NCBI GenBank assembly: GCA_011390565.1
Contig: JAABSC010000001.1
Location: 682,001 to 746,000 of the forward strand
Source: Thioalkalivibrio paradoxus
GTDB taxonomy: Bacteria > Pseudomonadota > Gammaproteobacteria > Ectothiorhodospirales > Ectothiorhodospiraceae
Reading direction: 5' to 3'
Length of the DNA: 64,000 nt
Made by a program: the position numbers and the translations under genes. The notes under the pieces were generated by a model. That model saw only the letters and a list, made by a program, of their open reading frames with translations. It was not told the origin of the DNA and searched no databases. Of this stretch, positions 8,259 to 17,378 are shown piece after piece (the first letter of the stretch is position 1; each line of letters begins with the position of its first letter).

Positions 8259-9353
8259 GTGATACCGGATATCGACCAGGGCCGGAACGCCGTGACCGGG
8301 GCCAACCCCCGGTGGTCCGGGAGGAGAAAGGGCTCCGTTCGTCATTGGCCGCTTCTGCCACTGCTCCTTGGGCTGCTATCCCCGTCGATTCAGGCGACTT
8401 CGCCGGAGACCCCCGAGGCCGAACAGCCATGGACCGAGCTGGAACGGGGCATCCTGGTCCTGGAATACGAGAACGACCTCTTCGCGGGCGAGGACCGGTA
8501 CTACACCAGCGGCGTGCGCGCCAGCTGGATCACGCCCAGCGCCCGCCAGCCCGGTGTGCTTCGCAATGTGGGCAGGCTGATCCCTTTCTTCCCGGGGCAG
8601 GGAGACATCAATACCTACTGGTCGATCGGGCAGAACATGTTCACCTCGGAGGACATCGAGGCCCCCGTACCCGATCCCGATCAGCGTCCCTACGCGGGTT
8701 GGCTGTACGCGAGCGGCGGCCTCGCGGAGGAGACGGGTGATCGCCTGGACCGTCTGCAGCTGACCCTGGGAATCGTGGGCCCGGCCTCGCTGGCGAAAGA
8801 AACCCAGGAGGCCGTGCACGGGATCACGGGAGCGCCCATCCCCCAGGGCTGGGATCATCAGCTGCAGGATGAAGTGACACTGATGGTCAGCTACGAGCGT
8901 CAGTGGCGCTCACTGATCAAGACCCCGGATCACGACTGGCGCATCGACGTCACGCCCCACTGGGGCGGTACCCTCGGCACCCCGTACACACTCGTCAACG
9001 CGGGGTTTACCGTGCGCCTCGGCCAGGATCTCCCTCATGACTACGGCCCACCGCGTATTCAGCCCGCGCTGCCAGGATCCGGGCTGTTCATACCCAGGAG
9101 CGACCGGGGCTGGTACCTGTTCGCCGGTATGGATGCCCGTCTCGTGGCGTGGAACGTGTTTCTGGACGGCAACACCTGGCGGGACAGCCCGAGTGTGGAG
9201 CGCCGTGCGCTCGTGGCCGACGCCCAGGTGGGCGGCGTGCTGAGCCTGGGACGAATGCGCCTGGCCTACACCCACGTCTTCCGCACGCCCGAGTTCAAGA
9301 ACCAGATCGAGCGGGACGACTTCGGTGCCGTGAGCGTGTCCTGGCTGTTTTGA
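8259..9353 (+). CDS. Lipid A deacylase LpxR family outer-membrane protein
   Basis: Likely an outer-membrane beta-barrel that removes the 3'-acyloxyacyl group from lipid A. The mature part carries the family hallmark ENDLFAGEDRYYTSGVRASW near its start and ends with FGAVSVSWLF, a terminal aromatic beta-strand that serves as the barrel-insertion signal. A signal peptide (HWPLLPLLLGLLSPSIQA) precedes it. The reading frame is open back to 7899, but the upstream portion has no protein character; I placed the start at the GTG at 8259, preceded by GGGGAG, with a GTG at 8292 as alternative. The first 30 or so residues are therefore uncertain. Confidence 0.78.
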   Translation: MIPDIDQGRNAVTGANPRWSGRRKGSVRHWPLLPLLLGLLSPSIQATSPETPEAEQPWTELERGILVLEYENDLFAGEDRYYTSGVRASWITPSARQPGVLRNVGRLIPFFPGQGDINTYWSIGQNMFTSEDIEAPVPDPDQRPYAGWLYASGGLAEETGDRLDRLQLTLGIVGPASLAKETQEAVHGITGAPIPQGWDHQLQDEVTLMVSYERQWRSLIKTPDHDWRIDVTPHWGGTLGTPYTLVNAGFTVRLGQDLPHDYGPPRIQPALPGSGLFIPRSDRGWYLFAGMDARLVAWNVFLDGNTWRDSPSVERRALVADAQVGGVLSLGRMRLAYTHVFRTPEFKNQIERDDFGAVSVSWLF

Positions 9354-9443
9354 AACACTCGGTTCTCGAGGCGGTCGATTTCGGCACGTAACCACCCCGT
9401 TCACGGCGTGCGACGACTTCACGCATGCGGCCGGGGATTGGCG

Positions 9444-9455
9444 CTTGTATACAAG
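9444..9455. promoter_or_regulatory. Perfect 12-base palindrome, GntR/FadR-type operator candidate
   Basis: CTTGTATACAAG is a perfect palindrome whose core TTGTATACAA matches sites bound by FCD-class GntR regulators in other bacteria. It lies 109 bases upstream of the restriction-modification fossil and no GntR-type regulator is encoded in the window, so the cognate protein is unknown. Confidence 0.3.
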
Positions 9456-9563
9456 GCGCGGTGACAGCCGCTTGCACTCGGAAGCGTTGGCTGCGTACCC
9501 GCGCTAGACTGCATGCGGAGCGCCGACGGCAACAGCGGTCAACGGTTCTGGAGAGGTGCGAGT

Positions 9564-9837
9564 TTGGCAAAAGATCAATCCGGCCCTTTTTTCTATGCGA
9601 ACCAAGCGCCCGAGCAAGCCGCTCGGGACGGGATCGAGGCCCGTCTGCGGGCGTCCGGTTGGTACGTGCAGGACAGGGACGCGCCCGATTTCAACGCCGG
9701 CCCGGGAATCGCCGCCCGCCGAGACCTTCGACTCGGTTCGGGCGAATCCGCCGGTCGGCAAGAAAAGCTCCATGAGCTTCACGATGGAGAACCTGCGTTC
9801 CGCGCTCGCGAGCTTTGAGGCCGCGAACGCGGGGTGA
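9564..9837 (+). pseudogene. Fossil of a type I restriction-modification locus (hsdR/hsdM fragments)
   Basis: A short frame opens with TTG at 9564 behind GGAGAG and reads AKDQSGPFF then EQAARDGIEARLRASGWYVQ and DRDAPDFNAGPGIAAR, which resembles the N-terminus of HsdR/type I restriction helicase subunits. Near 9715-9725 the resemblance jumps to the next frame, which reads ETFDSVRANPPVGKKSS, a clear echo of the HsdM catalytic NPPF motif (here NPPV), followed by ENLRSALASFEA as in HsdM C-termini, and a stop at 9837. Three pieces of two genes within 270 bases imply internal deletions plus a frameshift. No working R-M gene remains nearby. Confidence 0.55.
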
Positions 9838-10009
9838 AAGTCCGTTCACGGCAACGACAGGACGGCCATTATCCTGAGGTCAGCCGCCTGGCTTCGCGCA
9901 CGTCCACGACAGTGCGTTCGTGCCAGGGAGCCTTCGACGGCGTCAAGGCGGAAGGTCGGCTATTCGTCGCGTCCATGATCACGGACGCTGAGTGTCGGGG
10001 GAGAGGAAG

Positions 10010-10555
10010 GTGGCGCATTTGTGGGAAGGCCTCGATCGTCAGTACCGACGACTGTGTCTGCGCGCCCGGGCGTGGCTTGATCGTCATCCCCGGCTGGACG
10101 CCTTCCTGCGGTCCAGCGGTGCGCTGAGCACCCGGGATGGAGCGATACCGCGCGGTGTTGCCGTCGGGCTGTTCGTGGCCCTGTTGCCGTTGTTTGGTGT
10201 GCAAACCCTGCTCATCGCTGTCGTTTGCATCGCCGTGCGAGGCAATTTTCCGGCCGCGTTCGCGGTGTCCTGGGTCAACAACCCGTTTACGGTGGCCCCG
10301 TTATACGTCACGTTCAACGCCATCGGGGATCGTCTCTTCTCCGGCCTGCTGAGTCCGTTGGTGAGTGTGGCAGGGCTGAAACGCGACGTGGTGCTCGAGG
10401 GGCTGTATCTCGGCGTGGGCGCCCTGTGTGTCGCGATTCCCGCAGCGATTCTCGGCTACACGATCGCTTATTTTGCTGAAAAGGCGCTACGGGCCCGCCA
10501 GACCACACCCGGCGCGTCCGATCCGACACGTCTGCGCAACCGGCGCCGGCATTGA
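10010..10555 (+). CDS. DUF2062 family membrane protein
   Basis: A 181-residue protein with a basic N-terminal part (residues 1-45, QYRRLCLRARAWLDRHP), then IPRGVAVGLFVALLPLFGVQ, a conserved WVNNPFTVAPLYV loop, and two or three membrane helices, which is the layout of the DUF2062 family of inner-membrane proteins. Function is not established. I chose the GTG at 10010 because GGGGAG sits six bases before it; a GTG at 9992 would add six residues without a ribosome-binding site. The 170 bases before it hold no gene. Confidence 0.78.
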   Translation: MAHLWEGLDRQYRRLCLRARAWLDRHPRLDAFLRSSGALSTRDGAIPRGVAVGLFVALLPLFGVQTLLIAVVCIAVRGNFPAAFAVSWVNNPFTVAPLYVTFNAIGDRLFSGLLSPLVSVAGLKRDVVLEGLYLGVGALCVAIPAAILGYTIAYFAEKALRARQTTPGASDPTRLRNRRRH

Positions 10556-10782
10556 GGTGAAGGGACCCTGAATCCAACGTCCGCGCGGACGCGCACCGGT
10601 TGGCCGATCCTGTCCCGCCTGGTCCAGAATGGACGGCGTAGCATTCGTTGGATCGGCCGATGGCAAGCTGCGCGATGCTGCCCCATCTCCTGATCGAGAG
10701 CGGGTATCGATTGCCGTGTGGATGTTGCGCTGGGGGATTTCGGCCGGGCCATTCGCATCAAGGTTTATGACCTGGAGGCGCT

Positions 10783-11940
10783 ATGTCACTGGAACTGATC
10801 TTTCTGACCCTGGGGTTTCTCTTCCTGCTTGGATTGCTTGCCGATGAAGGCGGTCGCCGAACTGCTCTTCCGAGGGTGACCTTGCTGCTGGCCCTCGGCG
10901 TTCTGGTGGGGCGCTCGGGACTCGACCTGTTTCCCGCCGAGATGGAGATCTGGTACGAGTTTTTCTCCATTCTGGCGCTGACCATGGTGGCGTTTCTGCT
11001 GGGCGGAATCTTCACTCCCGCTACCTTGCGGCGCCATGGACGCGAGATCACGCTGATCTCGATTTCCATCGTCCTGGTTACCCTGGCGGTCGTGGCTGGA
11101 GGCCTTTGGTTGCTGGGGGTCACGCCCGCCCTGGCGTTGTTGCTCGGTGCGATCGCAACCGCCACGGCACCCGCGGCCGTCCAGGATGTGCTGCATCAGG
11201 ACGGGCAGGATGGATCCTTCGCGCTCAAGATCAAGGGCATCGTGGCCATCGACGATGCCTGGGGCATCATCGCCTTCAGTATCGCGCTGGCAGTCGCGGC
11301 CATACTGACGGGCCAGGCAGAAGAGGGTCTGTGGCTGCATGCGGCGCGTGATCTGGGCGGGGGTGTTGCGCTGGGTGCGGCGATCGGGGTTCCGGCGGCC
11401 ATCCTGACCGGGCGACTCCGCGAGGGAGAACCCACGCAGACCGAGGCCCTGGGCGTCGTGTTTCTCACGGCGGGCGCCGCTCTCTGGTTCGAGGTATCGT
11501 TTCTGGTGGCCGGCATCACGGCGGGTGCCATCGTCGTAAACCTCGCCCGCCATCACGATCGTCCATTTCATGAGATCGAGCACATTCAATGGCCGTTCAT
11601 GATGCTGTTTTTCATCCTGGCCGGTGCATCGCTCGAGATCGTGCGGTTGGTGGACCTGGGAATCATCGGGCTGGGGTATCTATTGCTGCGGTTCGTGAGC
11701 CGCATCGTCGGCGGCTGGATCGGAGCCTGGCTGGGACGCTCGCCGGCGACACAGCGGCCCTGGTTCGGAGTGGCGCTGATGCCGCAGGCCGGTGTCGCGA
11801 TTGGCATGGCACTCGTGGCGGCGAATCATTTTCCCGAAATGGCGGAAACCATCCTGGCTCTCACCGTTGGCACAACGGTCATCTTCGAGCTTTTTGGCCC
11901 ACCGGCGACGTTGCTGGCACTACGGCGGGCCCAACGCTGA
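10783..11940 (+). CDS. Cation:proton antiporter (CPA family membrane domain)
   Basis: A 385-residue integral membrane protein with about 12 hydrophobic helices, covering the whole transport domain of monovalent cation/proton antiporters but with no C-terminal TrkA-N or RCK domain. The motif ATAPAAVQDVLHQ in the middle followed by KGIVAIDDAWGIIAFS corresponds to the unwound helix and the acidic ion-binding pair of this superfamily; here the pair reads DD. It would exchange Na+ or K+ for protons, useful for pH and salt homeostasis. It starts with ATG 10783 behind GGAGG and is apparently monocistronic. The transported ion cannot be read from the sequence. Confidence 0.85.
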   Translation: MSLELIFLTLGFLFLLGLLADEGGRRTALPRVTLLLALGVLVGRSGLDLFPAEMEIWYEFFSILALTMVAFLLGGIFTPATLRRHGREITLISISIVLVTLAVVAGGLWLLGVTPALALLLGAIATATAPAAVQDVLHQDGQDGSFALKIKGIVAIDDAWGIIAFSIALAVAAILTGQAEEGLWLHAARDLGGGVALGAAIGVPAAILTGRLREGEPTQTEALGVVFLTAGAALWFEVSFLVAGITAGAIVVNLARHHDRPFHEIEHIQWPFMMLFFILAGASLEIVRLVDLGIIGLGYLLLRFVSRIVGGWIGAWLGRSPATQRPWFGVALMPQAGVAIGMALVAANHFPEMAETILALTVGTTVIFELFGPPATLLALRRAQR

Positions 11941-12128
11941 GCGTCATGGGATAGCGTCGAATCCATTGTCCGGCGCGCGCGATGGGCGAAGGGCCCGGCC
12001 CCTTTCGGTACCGTCAGTCCGAAGCAAAGTCGAGGGCCCTCTACCACCGTCGGCACGTGCAGGCCAAACCGGTTTGGAGTCAAATATCAGGCGCCGGGTC
12101 TCGTTGGATGAAATCGGAGGAGCAGGAG

Positions 12129-12980
12129 ATGCAGGAGGGTCGCTACGTCATCAGGGGCATGACGCCCGCTGAAATCGGGATGGCGGTCGATTGGGCCGCG
12201 AGCGAAGGCTGGAATCCGGGTCTTCATGATGCGCAGTGCTATGCGGCCGCCGATCCTCACGGCTTCCTGATTGGCGTACTCGACGGTGAGCCCGTTGCGA
12301 CGATTTCAGCGATCCGGTACGGCGCGTCGTTCGGGTTTCTCGGGTTTTACATCGTCCGGCCGGAATTCCGGGGCAATGGCTACGGAATGCAGATCTGGGA
12401 TGCCGGCATCAAGCATCTGGCGGGCCGGAACATCGGCCTCGACGGCGTGGTGGCCCAGCAGGACAACTATCGAAAGTCCGGCTTCGAGCTGGCCTACCGC
12501 AACGTGCGTTTCGAGTGCGCCGGTGGTGGCGACGTCCCGAAGGCGCGGGAGCTTGTGCCCCTGTCCTCGCTGCCGTTCGAGGCCATCGAAACGTACGAGC
12601 GCCCGTTTTTTCCAGCCCGGCGCTCGGCGTTTGTCCGGGCATGGATCCAGCAGCCGGATGGCCATGCGCTGGGTATCCTCGGGAACGGAACGCTCCGGGG
12701 CTACGGGGTGATTCGCCCCTGCGGGTCGGGTTTCAAGATCGGCCCTCTTTTTGCGGACACACCGGACCTGGCGGAGGTGCTCTTTCGGGCCCTGAAGTCG
12801 CGAGCAGGTCCGTCCGATCCCGTTTTTCTCGATACGCCGGAAATAAACGAAGCGGCAGTGCGCCTGGCTCGGGGCCATGGCATGCGCGTGGTGTTCGAAA
12901 CCGCGCGAATGTACTCGGGCGAAAGTCCCGATCTGCCGCTGAGCCGTGTGTTCGGGGTGACCTCGTTCGAGATCGGATGA
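12129..12980 (+). CDS. GNAT-family acetyltransferase with a C-terminal extension
   Basis: A 283-residue two-lobed protein. The first half is a GNAT fold: FLGFYIVRPEFRGNGYGMQI contains the acetyl-CoA binding R-G-N-G-Y-G signature near residue 85. The second half, with GYGVIRPCGSGFKIGPLFAD, matches the YitH/HolE-type C-terminal domain that accompanies some GNAT enzymes and is itself GNAT-like. The substrate is not known. The ATG at 12129 follows GGAGGAG; the frame remains open further upstream but without a ribosome-binding site. A second, unrelated GNAT gene starts 28 bases after the stop. Confidence 0.85.
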   Translation: MQEGRYVIRGMTPAEIGMAVDWAASEGWNPGLHDAQCYAAADPHGFLIGVLDGEPVATISAIRYGASFGFLGFYIVRPEFRGNGYGMQIWDAGIKHLAGRNIGLDGVVAQQDNYRKSGFELAYRNVRFECAGGGDVPKARELVPLSSLPFEAIETYERPFFPARRSAFVRAWIQQPDGHALGILGNGTLRGYGVIRPCGSGFKIGPLFADTPDLAEVLFRALKSRAGPSDPVFLDTPEINEAAVRLARGHGMRVVFETARMYSGESPDLPLSRVFGVTSFEIG

Positions 12981-13008
12981 ACCTCAACGTGGAAAGGACG
13001 GAGCCGTC

Positions 13009-13578
13009 ATGACTGCGGTGGATCCAGTACCGGCCCGGGTACGAAAGGCGGAGGGGCCGGATCGCCAGGCGATTGTCGATCTGGTTATCGCGGCCTTTGG
13101 TCCCGTCGAGGGCCCGGAGGTCGTCCGATTGATCGCGGACCTCGAGGTGGATGCAAGCGCTCAGCCGATACTGTCGCTGGTCGCGACCGTGGCCGACCGG
13201 GTCAGTGGGCATGTGCTCTTCAGCCGCGCGTCGGTCGAGACAGGGGATCGGGAGCTTTCCGCGGCGATCCTGGCTCCGCTCGCCGTGCACCCGGAGTTCC
13301 AGAACGCGGGAATCGGCGGGCAGTTGGTGATGGCGGGCCTTCGGCAGCTCGCGGCAACGGGAATGGACCTGGTGTTCGTGCTGGGGCACCCGGACTACTA
13401 TCCAAGGTTCGGGTTTGCCGAGGCGGGCGTGCGCGGCTTCGATGCGCCGTATCCGATCGCGGCGAAGAACGCCGGGGCCTGGATGGTTCTACCGCTGCGT
13501 CCCGGAATCCCGGGTACCGTGCGGGTCAGGGTGCGCTGCGCCGAAGCGCTGAACGACCCGCGGTATTGGCGGGAATGA
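13009..13578 (+). CDS. GNAT-family N-acetyltransferase (YhbS-like)
   Basis: A 189-residue single-domain acetyltransferase. The block LAPLAVHPEFQNAGIGGQLV carries the Q-x-x-G-I-G acetyl-CoA loop, and FVLGHPDYYPRFGFAEA is the substrate-side motif typical of the YhbS group. Substrate unknown; members act on small amines or proteins. It follows the preceding GNAT gene by 28 bases with GGAAAGGA in the gap, so the two are likely cotranscribed and may have complementary targets. Confidence 0.87.
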   Translation: MTAVDPVPARVRKAEGPDRQAIVDLVIAAFGPVEGPEVVRLIADLEVDASAQPILSLVATVADRVSGHVLFSRASVETGDRELSAAILAPLAVHPEFQNAGIGGQLVMAGLRQLAATGMDLVFVLGHPDYYPRFGFAEAGVRGFDAPYPIAAKNAGAWMVLPLRPGIPGTVRVRVRCAEALNDPRYWRE

Positions 13579-13802
13579 GTGGGATTGCCGGCGGCTCGGC
13601 AGCAGCGCTTCCCCCTTTGGAAGCACCCGCTCTGCGAATGCGGACACGCCCCCGGAGGGGATGGATGGCGGAGGCGGCGTACGCCATTGATGCAAGGCGC
13701 TCGGATCTTCTCAGTGTCACTTGGGATTCTACTCGTGTGAGCGGGTCCTGTGGTGTCTGCCGATGCGTGGCCCGGTGCCGGGACCGTGTGTAGGATGGGG
13801 GG

Positions 13803-14522
13803 ATGACCGACGATCACGAAGACCTCGATACGGAAGACACGGACAGCCTGCCGCTGAATCCGCCGCTGGACGCGGAGGAAGCCCGCGTGCTCGGCTCCCT
13901 GATCGAGAAAGAGGCCGCCACTCCCGAGGTATACCCGCTGACCCAGAACGCGACCGTTACGGCCTGCAACCAGAAAACCAGCCGGAGTCCCGTGATGCAG
14001 ATCGAGCCGGGTCGTGTCGGCTGGGTGCTGCGTCGGTTGGAGGAACGCGGTCTCGTGAAGAGCGATGACGGCGCGCGAGCCAAGCGTTTCGCGCACCGTG
14101 TGGGCTCGGCGCTGCGCCTGAACGCGGGCGAGCGCACATTGATCGGCCTGCTTTTGCTGCGCGGGCCCCAGACCCTGGCCGAACTCTTGACGCGAGCGGA
14201 TCGCCTTCACCGGTTTCAGGATCTCGACGACGTACGCAACCATCTCGACGCCCTGGCGGCACGCGGAGAGCCGATGGTGGTGCGATTGCCCCGGGGGCCC
14301 GGCCAGCGCGAGGATCGCTACATGCACCTGCTCTGCGGCAAGGAGGCGGCGCTGACAGCGTCGCGCGGGGCCTCGTCTGCCTCTTCTTCGATGACCCATG
14401 AGACGGTCGCCTCCGGCACGCTGGCCGAAAAGGTCATCGAACTGGAGCGGCGTATCGAAGCCCTGGAACGTCGCCTGGCGGATGCGGAGGACGAGCGTTC
14501 CGGCGTCCGTTCACAGGTCTGA
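13803..14522 (+). CDS. YceH family protein (DUF480)
   Basis: A 239-residue cytoplasmic protein of the YceH family, built from two winged-helix domains. The family signature LIEKEAATPEVYPLTQNAT with the following TACNQKTSRSPVM is intact near residues 33-65, and the second domain contains LLLLRGPQTLAELLTRADRL. A short acidic N-terminal extension and a C-terminal coiled-coil tail (residues about 205-235, EKVIELERRIEALERRL) are present. The fold suggests DNA or protein binding, but no function is firmly established. Confidence 0.9.
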   Translation: MTDDHEDLDTEDTDSLPLNPPLDAEEARVLGSLIEKEAATPEVYPLTQNATVTACNQKTSRSPVMQIEPGRVGWVLRRLEERGLVKSDDGARAKRFAHRVGSALRLNAGERTLIGLLLLRGPQTLAELLTRADRLHRFQDLDDVRNHLDALAARGEPMVVRLPRGPGQREDRYMHLLCGKEAALTASRGASSASSSMTHETVASGTLAEKVIELERRIEALERRLADAEDERSGVRSQV

Positions 14523-14566
14523 TGGTGCCTTCAGAGCGGCGAGAAGCGTGAACGGGAGGCAGGCCC

Positions 14567-15376
14567 GTGATCGGAGCGATTGCCGGTGACATCATTGGTT
14601 CGATTCACGAGGGGGCGGCGCCTCAGCCGAAGGACTTCCCCTTGTTCGTGTCCGGTTCCCGGTTCACCGACGATACGGTGCTGACCGTCGCGGTCGCCAG
14701 CGCGGTGCTGAGCGGAATGGACTACGGGACGTCGCTGCGGGCGTGGGGCCGGCGCTACCCGGGGGCCGGGTACGGCGGCTGGTTCCGCCGCTGGCTGTTT
14801 CAGGACGATGCTCCGGCCTACAACAGTTTCGGCAACGGCTCGGCGATGCGGGTTTCCGCGATCGGCTGGGCTTTCGAGGATCTGGAAACCGTGCTGCACG
14901 AGGCGAAGCGCAGCGCCGAGGCGACACACAATCACCCGAAAGGCATCCAGGGCGCACAGGCCGTGGCCGGAGCGGTCTGGGCGGGACGCATGGGTAAGGG
15001 CAAGGATGCAATCGAGGCGCTGGTGTCCCGCCGCTTCGGCTACGACTGCGCTCTCGACTGGGCCGCATTGCAGCGCCGTGGCGGCTTCGACATCACCTGC
15101 CAGGGGACCGTGCCCGCGGCCGCGGCCGCCTTCCTGCGGTCGACGGATTACGAAGATGCGGTGCGCAATGCCGTCTCGCTCGGCGGTGACGCCGATACCC
15201 TGGCCTGCATCGCGGGAGCGCTGGCCGAAGCGCATTATGGCCGCGTGCCGGATGCGATCCAGGTCGAGGCGATGGCCCGACTGGATCCGTCACTGCGAGC
15301 CGAGGTTCGCACTTTCGCACAACGGTACGGGGTCCCGATGGTGACGACGGAAGGTCCGGAAGAGACTCCGGAATGA
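14567..15376 (+). CDS. ADP-ribosylglycohydrolase family protein
   Basis: A 269-residue hydrolase of the DraG/ARH family, which removes ADP-ribose from proteins, nucleic acids or small molecules using a binuclear Mg2+ centre. The metal ligands are visible: GAIAGDIIGS at the N-terminus, FTDDTVLTVAVA near residue 43 and GGDADTLACIAG near residue 206, together with the FGNGSAMR loop. The start is a GTG at 14567 with GGGAGG upstream. No ADP-ribosyltransferase or antitoxin-type partner is adjacent, so it may reverse ADP-ribosylation from elsewhere or act in metabolite repair. Confidence 0.88.
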   Translation: MIGAIAGDIIGSIHEGAAPQPKDFPLFVSGSRFTDDTVLTVAVASAVLSGMDYGTSLRAWGRRYPGAGYGGWFRRWLFQDDAPAYNSFGNGSAMRVSAIGWAFEDLETVLHEAKRSAEATHNHPKGIQGAQAVAGAVWAGRMGKGKDAIEALVSRRFGYDCALDWAALQRRGGFDITCQGTVPAAAAAFLRSTDYEDAVRNAVSLGGDADTLACIAGALAEAHYGRVPDAIQVEAMARLDPSLRAEVRTFAQRYGVPMVTTEGPEETPE

Positions 15377-15670
15377 AGGGTCTCGAGCGCTTTGATTGCC
15401 ATGGCTCCAAACGCTAGGCATCCTTAACGATGAAGGCGGGAGCGAACGCCTGCACGCCATAAGCCGGAGCGCAGCGCGGAAGAGGGCGCACAGACCGTCT
15501 TCGGCCGTGGTGCTTCGCCGACAGTCTGCTGCCGGTCACCAAGCTGAGACCGAGCGCGCTGCAGGTGACGCCGACATTCATTCGCCGGGGGGCAGAGCCT
15601 GCAGCGCGGGCCCGCCCCGCCCGACACCCGCGTGACCGATCCACACCAACTTGAACCCAAGGAGATTCTC

Positions 15671-16042
15671 ATGAAACTCATCGCATCACTGACACTGGCT
15701 GGCACAATGGCCCTGGCGCTGCCGGCCCTGGCCGAGGACCGCCCGGATCACTACCAGGCCAAAGAGGCCGAAACGGTGGAACAGGCCCTCGCCAACCTGC
15801 ACGAATACAACGCCAGACTGGCCTCGCTCGTGGAAAAGGACGAGCTGACCCCGGAAGAACTGAATCAGGTCCACCTGCTCACCTACACCCTGGAGAATGC
15901 GCTGGAGAAGTTGCGCGAAGAGCATGAGACGCTGGCTGAGGTGCTGGAGGAGGTCCATGTGGCCTCAGAATCCGTCGATGCCGACACGGTCCGGCGCAGC
16001 GGGCGTGATTACCTGGAGCGTGTGCAGAAGCTCATTCCCTGA
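15671..16042 (+). CDS. Small secreted helical protein, DUF6746-type
   Basis: A 123-residue protein with a clean signal peptide (MKLIASLTLAGTMALALPAL, cleaved near AEDRPDHY). The mature part is a highly charged alpha-helical region (EQALANLHEYNARLASL, then ELNQVHLLTYTLENALEKL) resembling periplasmic DUF6746 proteins. The ATG at 15671 follows AAGGAG; the frame is open 13 codons further upstream without export signal. Its role is unknown. The 294 bases before it show no gene. Confidence 0.75.
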   Translation: MKLIASLTLAGTMALALPALAEDRPDHYQAKEAETVEQALANLHEYNARLASLVEKDELTPEELNQVHLLTYTLENALEKLREEHETLAEVLEEVHVASESVDADTVRRSGRDYLERVQKLIP

Positions 16043-16229
16043 GTGCGGCACCGACGCGGCCGACGACAGGGCGCGCAACGGGCTCTCGTGTTGCGCGGGC
16101 TGCCTCTCCGGACGCCCGACTCCATGACAGCGCAGCCGGGGGTGCATCCTCTGCTTTCTGACTGGACCCACTGTTTTCCGCCCTGTCTTCCAGGGCCATT
16201 GGAATCATCGGCGCGGAGGCCGACCATCG

Positions 16230-17327
16230 ATGAGCAGCCTTTTCGATCCTCTTGACGTGGGCGACCTGACCCTGAAGAACCGCGTGATCATGGCGCCGCT
16301 GACGCGCATGCGCAGTCAGCAGCCGGGGAACGTCCCCTGGGAACTGAATGCGGAGTACTACACCCAGCGCGCCTCCGCCGGCCTGATCATCTCGGAAGCG
16401 ACCCAGATCGCTCCGCTGGGTCAGGGATATCCCGGTACGCCCGGCATTCATACCGACGCGCAGGCCGCGGGCTGGAGGCAGGTCACCGATGCGGTGCACC
16501 GGGCCGACGGCCTGATGTTCCTGCAGTTGTGGCATGTCGGGCGCATCTCGCACTCGTCGTTTCATCCCGACGAAGGGCTGCCGGTCGCGCCCTCCGCGGT
16601 GAAGCCATCGGGCGAAGTGCTGATCGCCGACTGGACCATGGCGCCCTACGAAACGCCGCGTGCGCTGGAGACCGTTGAGATCCCCGGCGTGATCGCCCAG
16701 TATGCCGCGGCCGCCCAGCGGGCGAAGGAGGCAGGCTTCGATGGCGTGGAGGTTCACGGGGCCAATGGCTACCTCCTGGACCAGTTCCTCCAGGACGGCA
16801 GCAACCGGCGCACGGACGCCTACGGCGGCAGCATCGAGAACCGCGCACGCCTGCTGCTGGAGGTGGTCGACGCGGCCGTCGGCGTCTGGGGCCGGGAGCG
16901 CGTGGGCGTGCGCCTTTCGCCCTACGGCACCTTCAACGACATACATGATTCCGACCCTGTCGCCCTGTTCACCCACGTCCTCGGGCAGCTGAGTGATCGT
17001 GGCATCGCGTACGTGCACATGATCGAACCGCGTGCCACGTCCGCGGGCGGCGGCGACGCAATACTGGAAGCCGCCCCCTGCACCTCCGAAATCTTCCGTC
17101 CGCGCTTCGACGGTGTCTTCATTTCCGCCGGGGGGTATGACCGGGAAGGGGCGCTCGAGGCGGTGGCGAGCGGCCGTGCCGACGCCATCGCCTTCGGGCG
17201 GGCGTTCATCGCGAACCCGGATCTCCCCGAGCGGTTGAAAAAGAACGCGCCCCTCAACCCCTACGACCGCAGCACGTTCTACGGCGGCGATGCCGAGGGC
17301 TACACCGATTATCCCGCCCTGGGCTGA
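16230..17327 (+). CDS. Old Yellow Enzyme family alkene reductase
   Basis: A 365-residue FMN-dependent NAD(P)H oxidoreductase with the N-terminal IMAPLTRMRS motif that binds FMN, the FLQLWHVGRISH segment, the active-site block FDGVEVHGANGYLLDQFL with the H/N pair and the following R-T-D-x-Y-G-G-S-I-E-N-R loop. Such enzymes reduce activated C=C bonds, nitro groups or nitrate esters (NemA type). It is convergent with the arsenite methyltransferase gene. The physiological substrate is not evident, although electrophile detoxification is the usual inference. Confidence 0.92.
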   Translation: MSSLFDPLDVGDLTLKNRVIMAPLTRMRSQQPGNVPWELNAEYYTQRASAGLIISEATQIAPLGQGYPGTPGIHTDAQAAGWRQVTDAVHRADGLMFLQLWHVGRISHSSFHPDEGLPVAPSAVKPSGEVLIADWTMAPYETPRALETVEIPGVIAQYAAAAQRAKEAGFDGVEVHGANGYLLDQFLQDGSNRRTDAYGGSIENRARLLLEVVDAAVGVWGRERVGVRLSPYGTFNDIHDSDPVALFTHVLGQLSDRGIAYVHMIEPRATSAGGGDAILEAAPCTSEIFRPRFDGVFISAGGYDREGALEAVASGRADAIAFGRAFIANPDLPERLKKNAPLNPYDRSTFYGGDAEGYTDYPALG

Positions 17328-17378
17328 CGGTCGCGCCCGGATGCCGGGGCGTGACCGGTCCCGGGCGGGCCCCGGCGA

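Noticed and set aside
17328..17355. Bidirectional terminator between the OYE and arsM genes
   Set aside because: GC-rich inverted segments are present, but the stem has mismatches and no T tract, so it is not distinguishable from background in this base composition.
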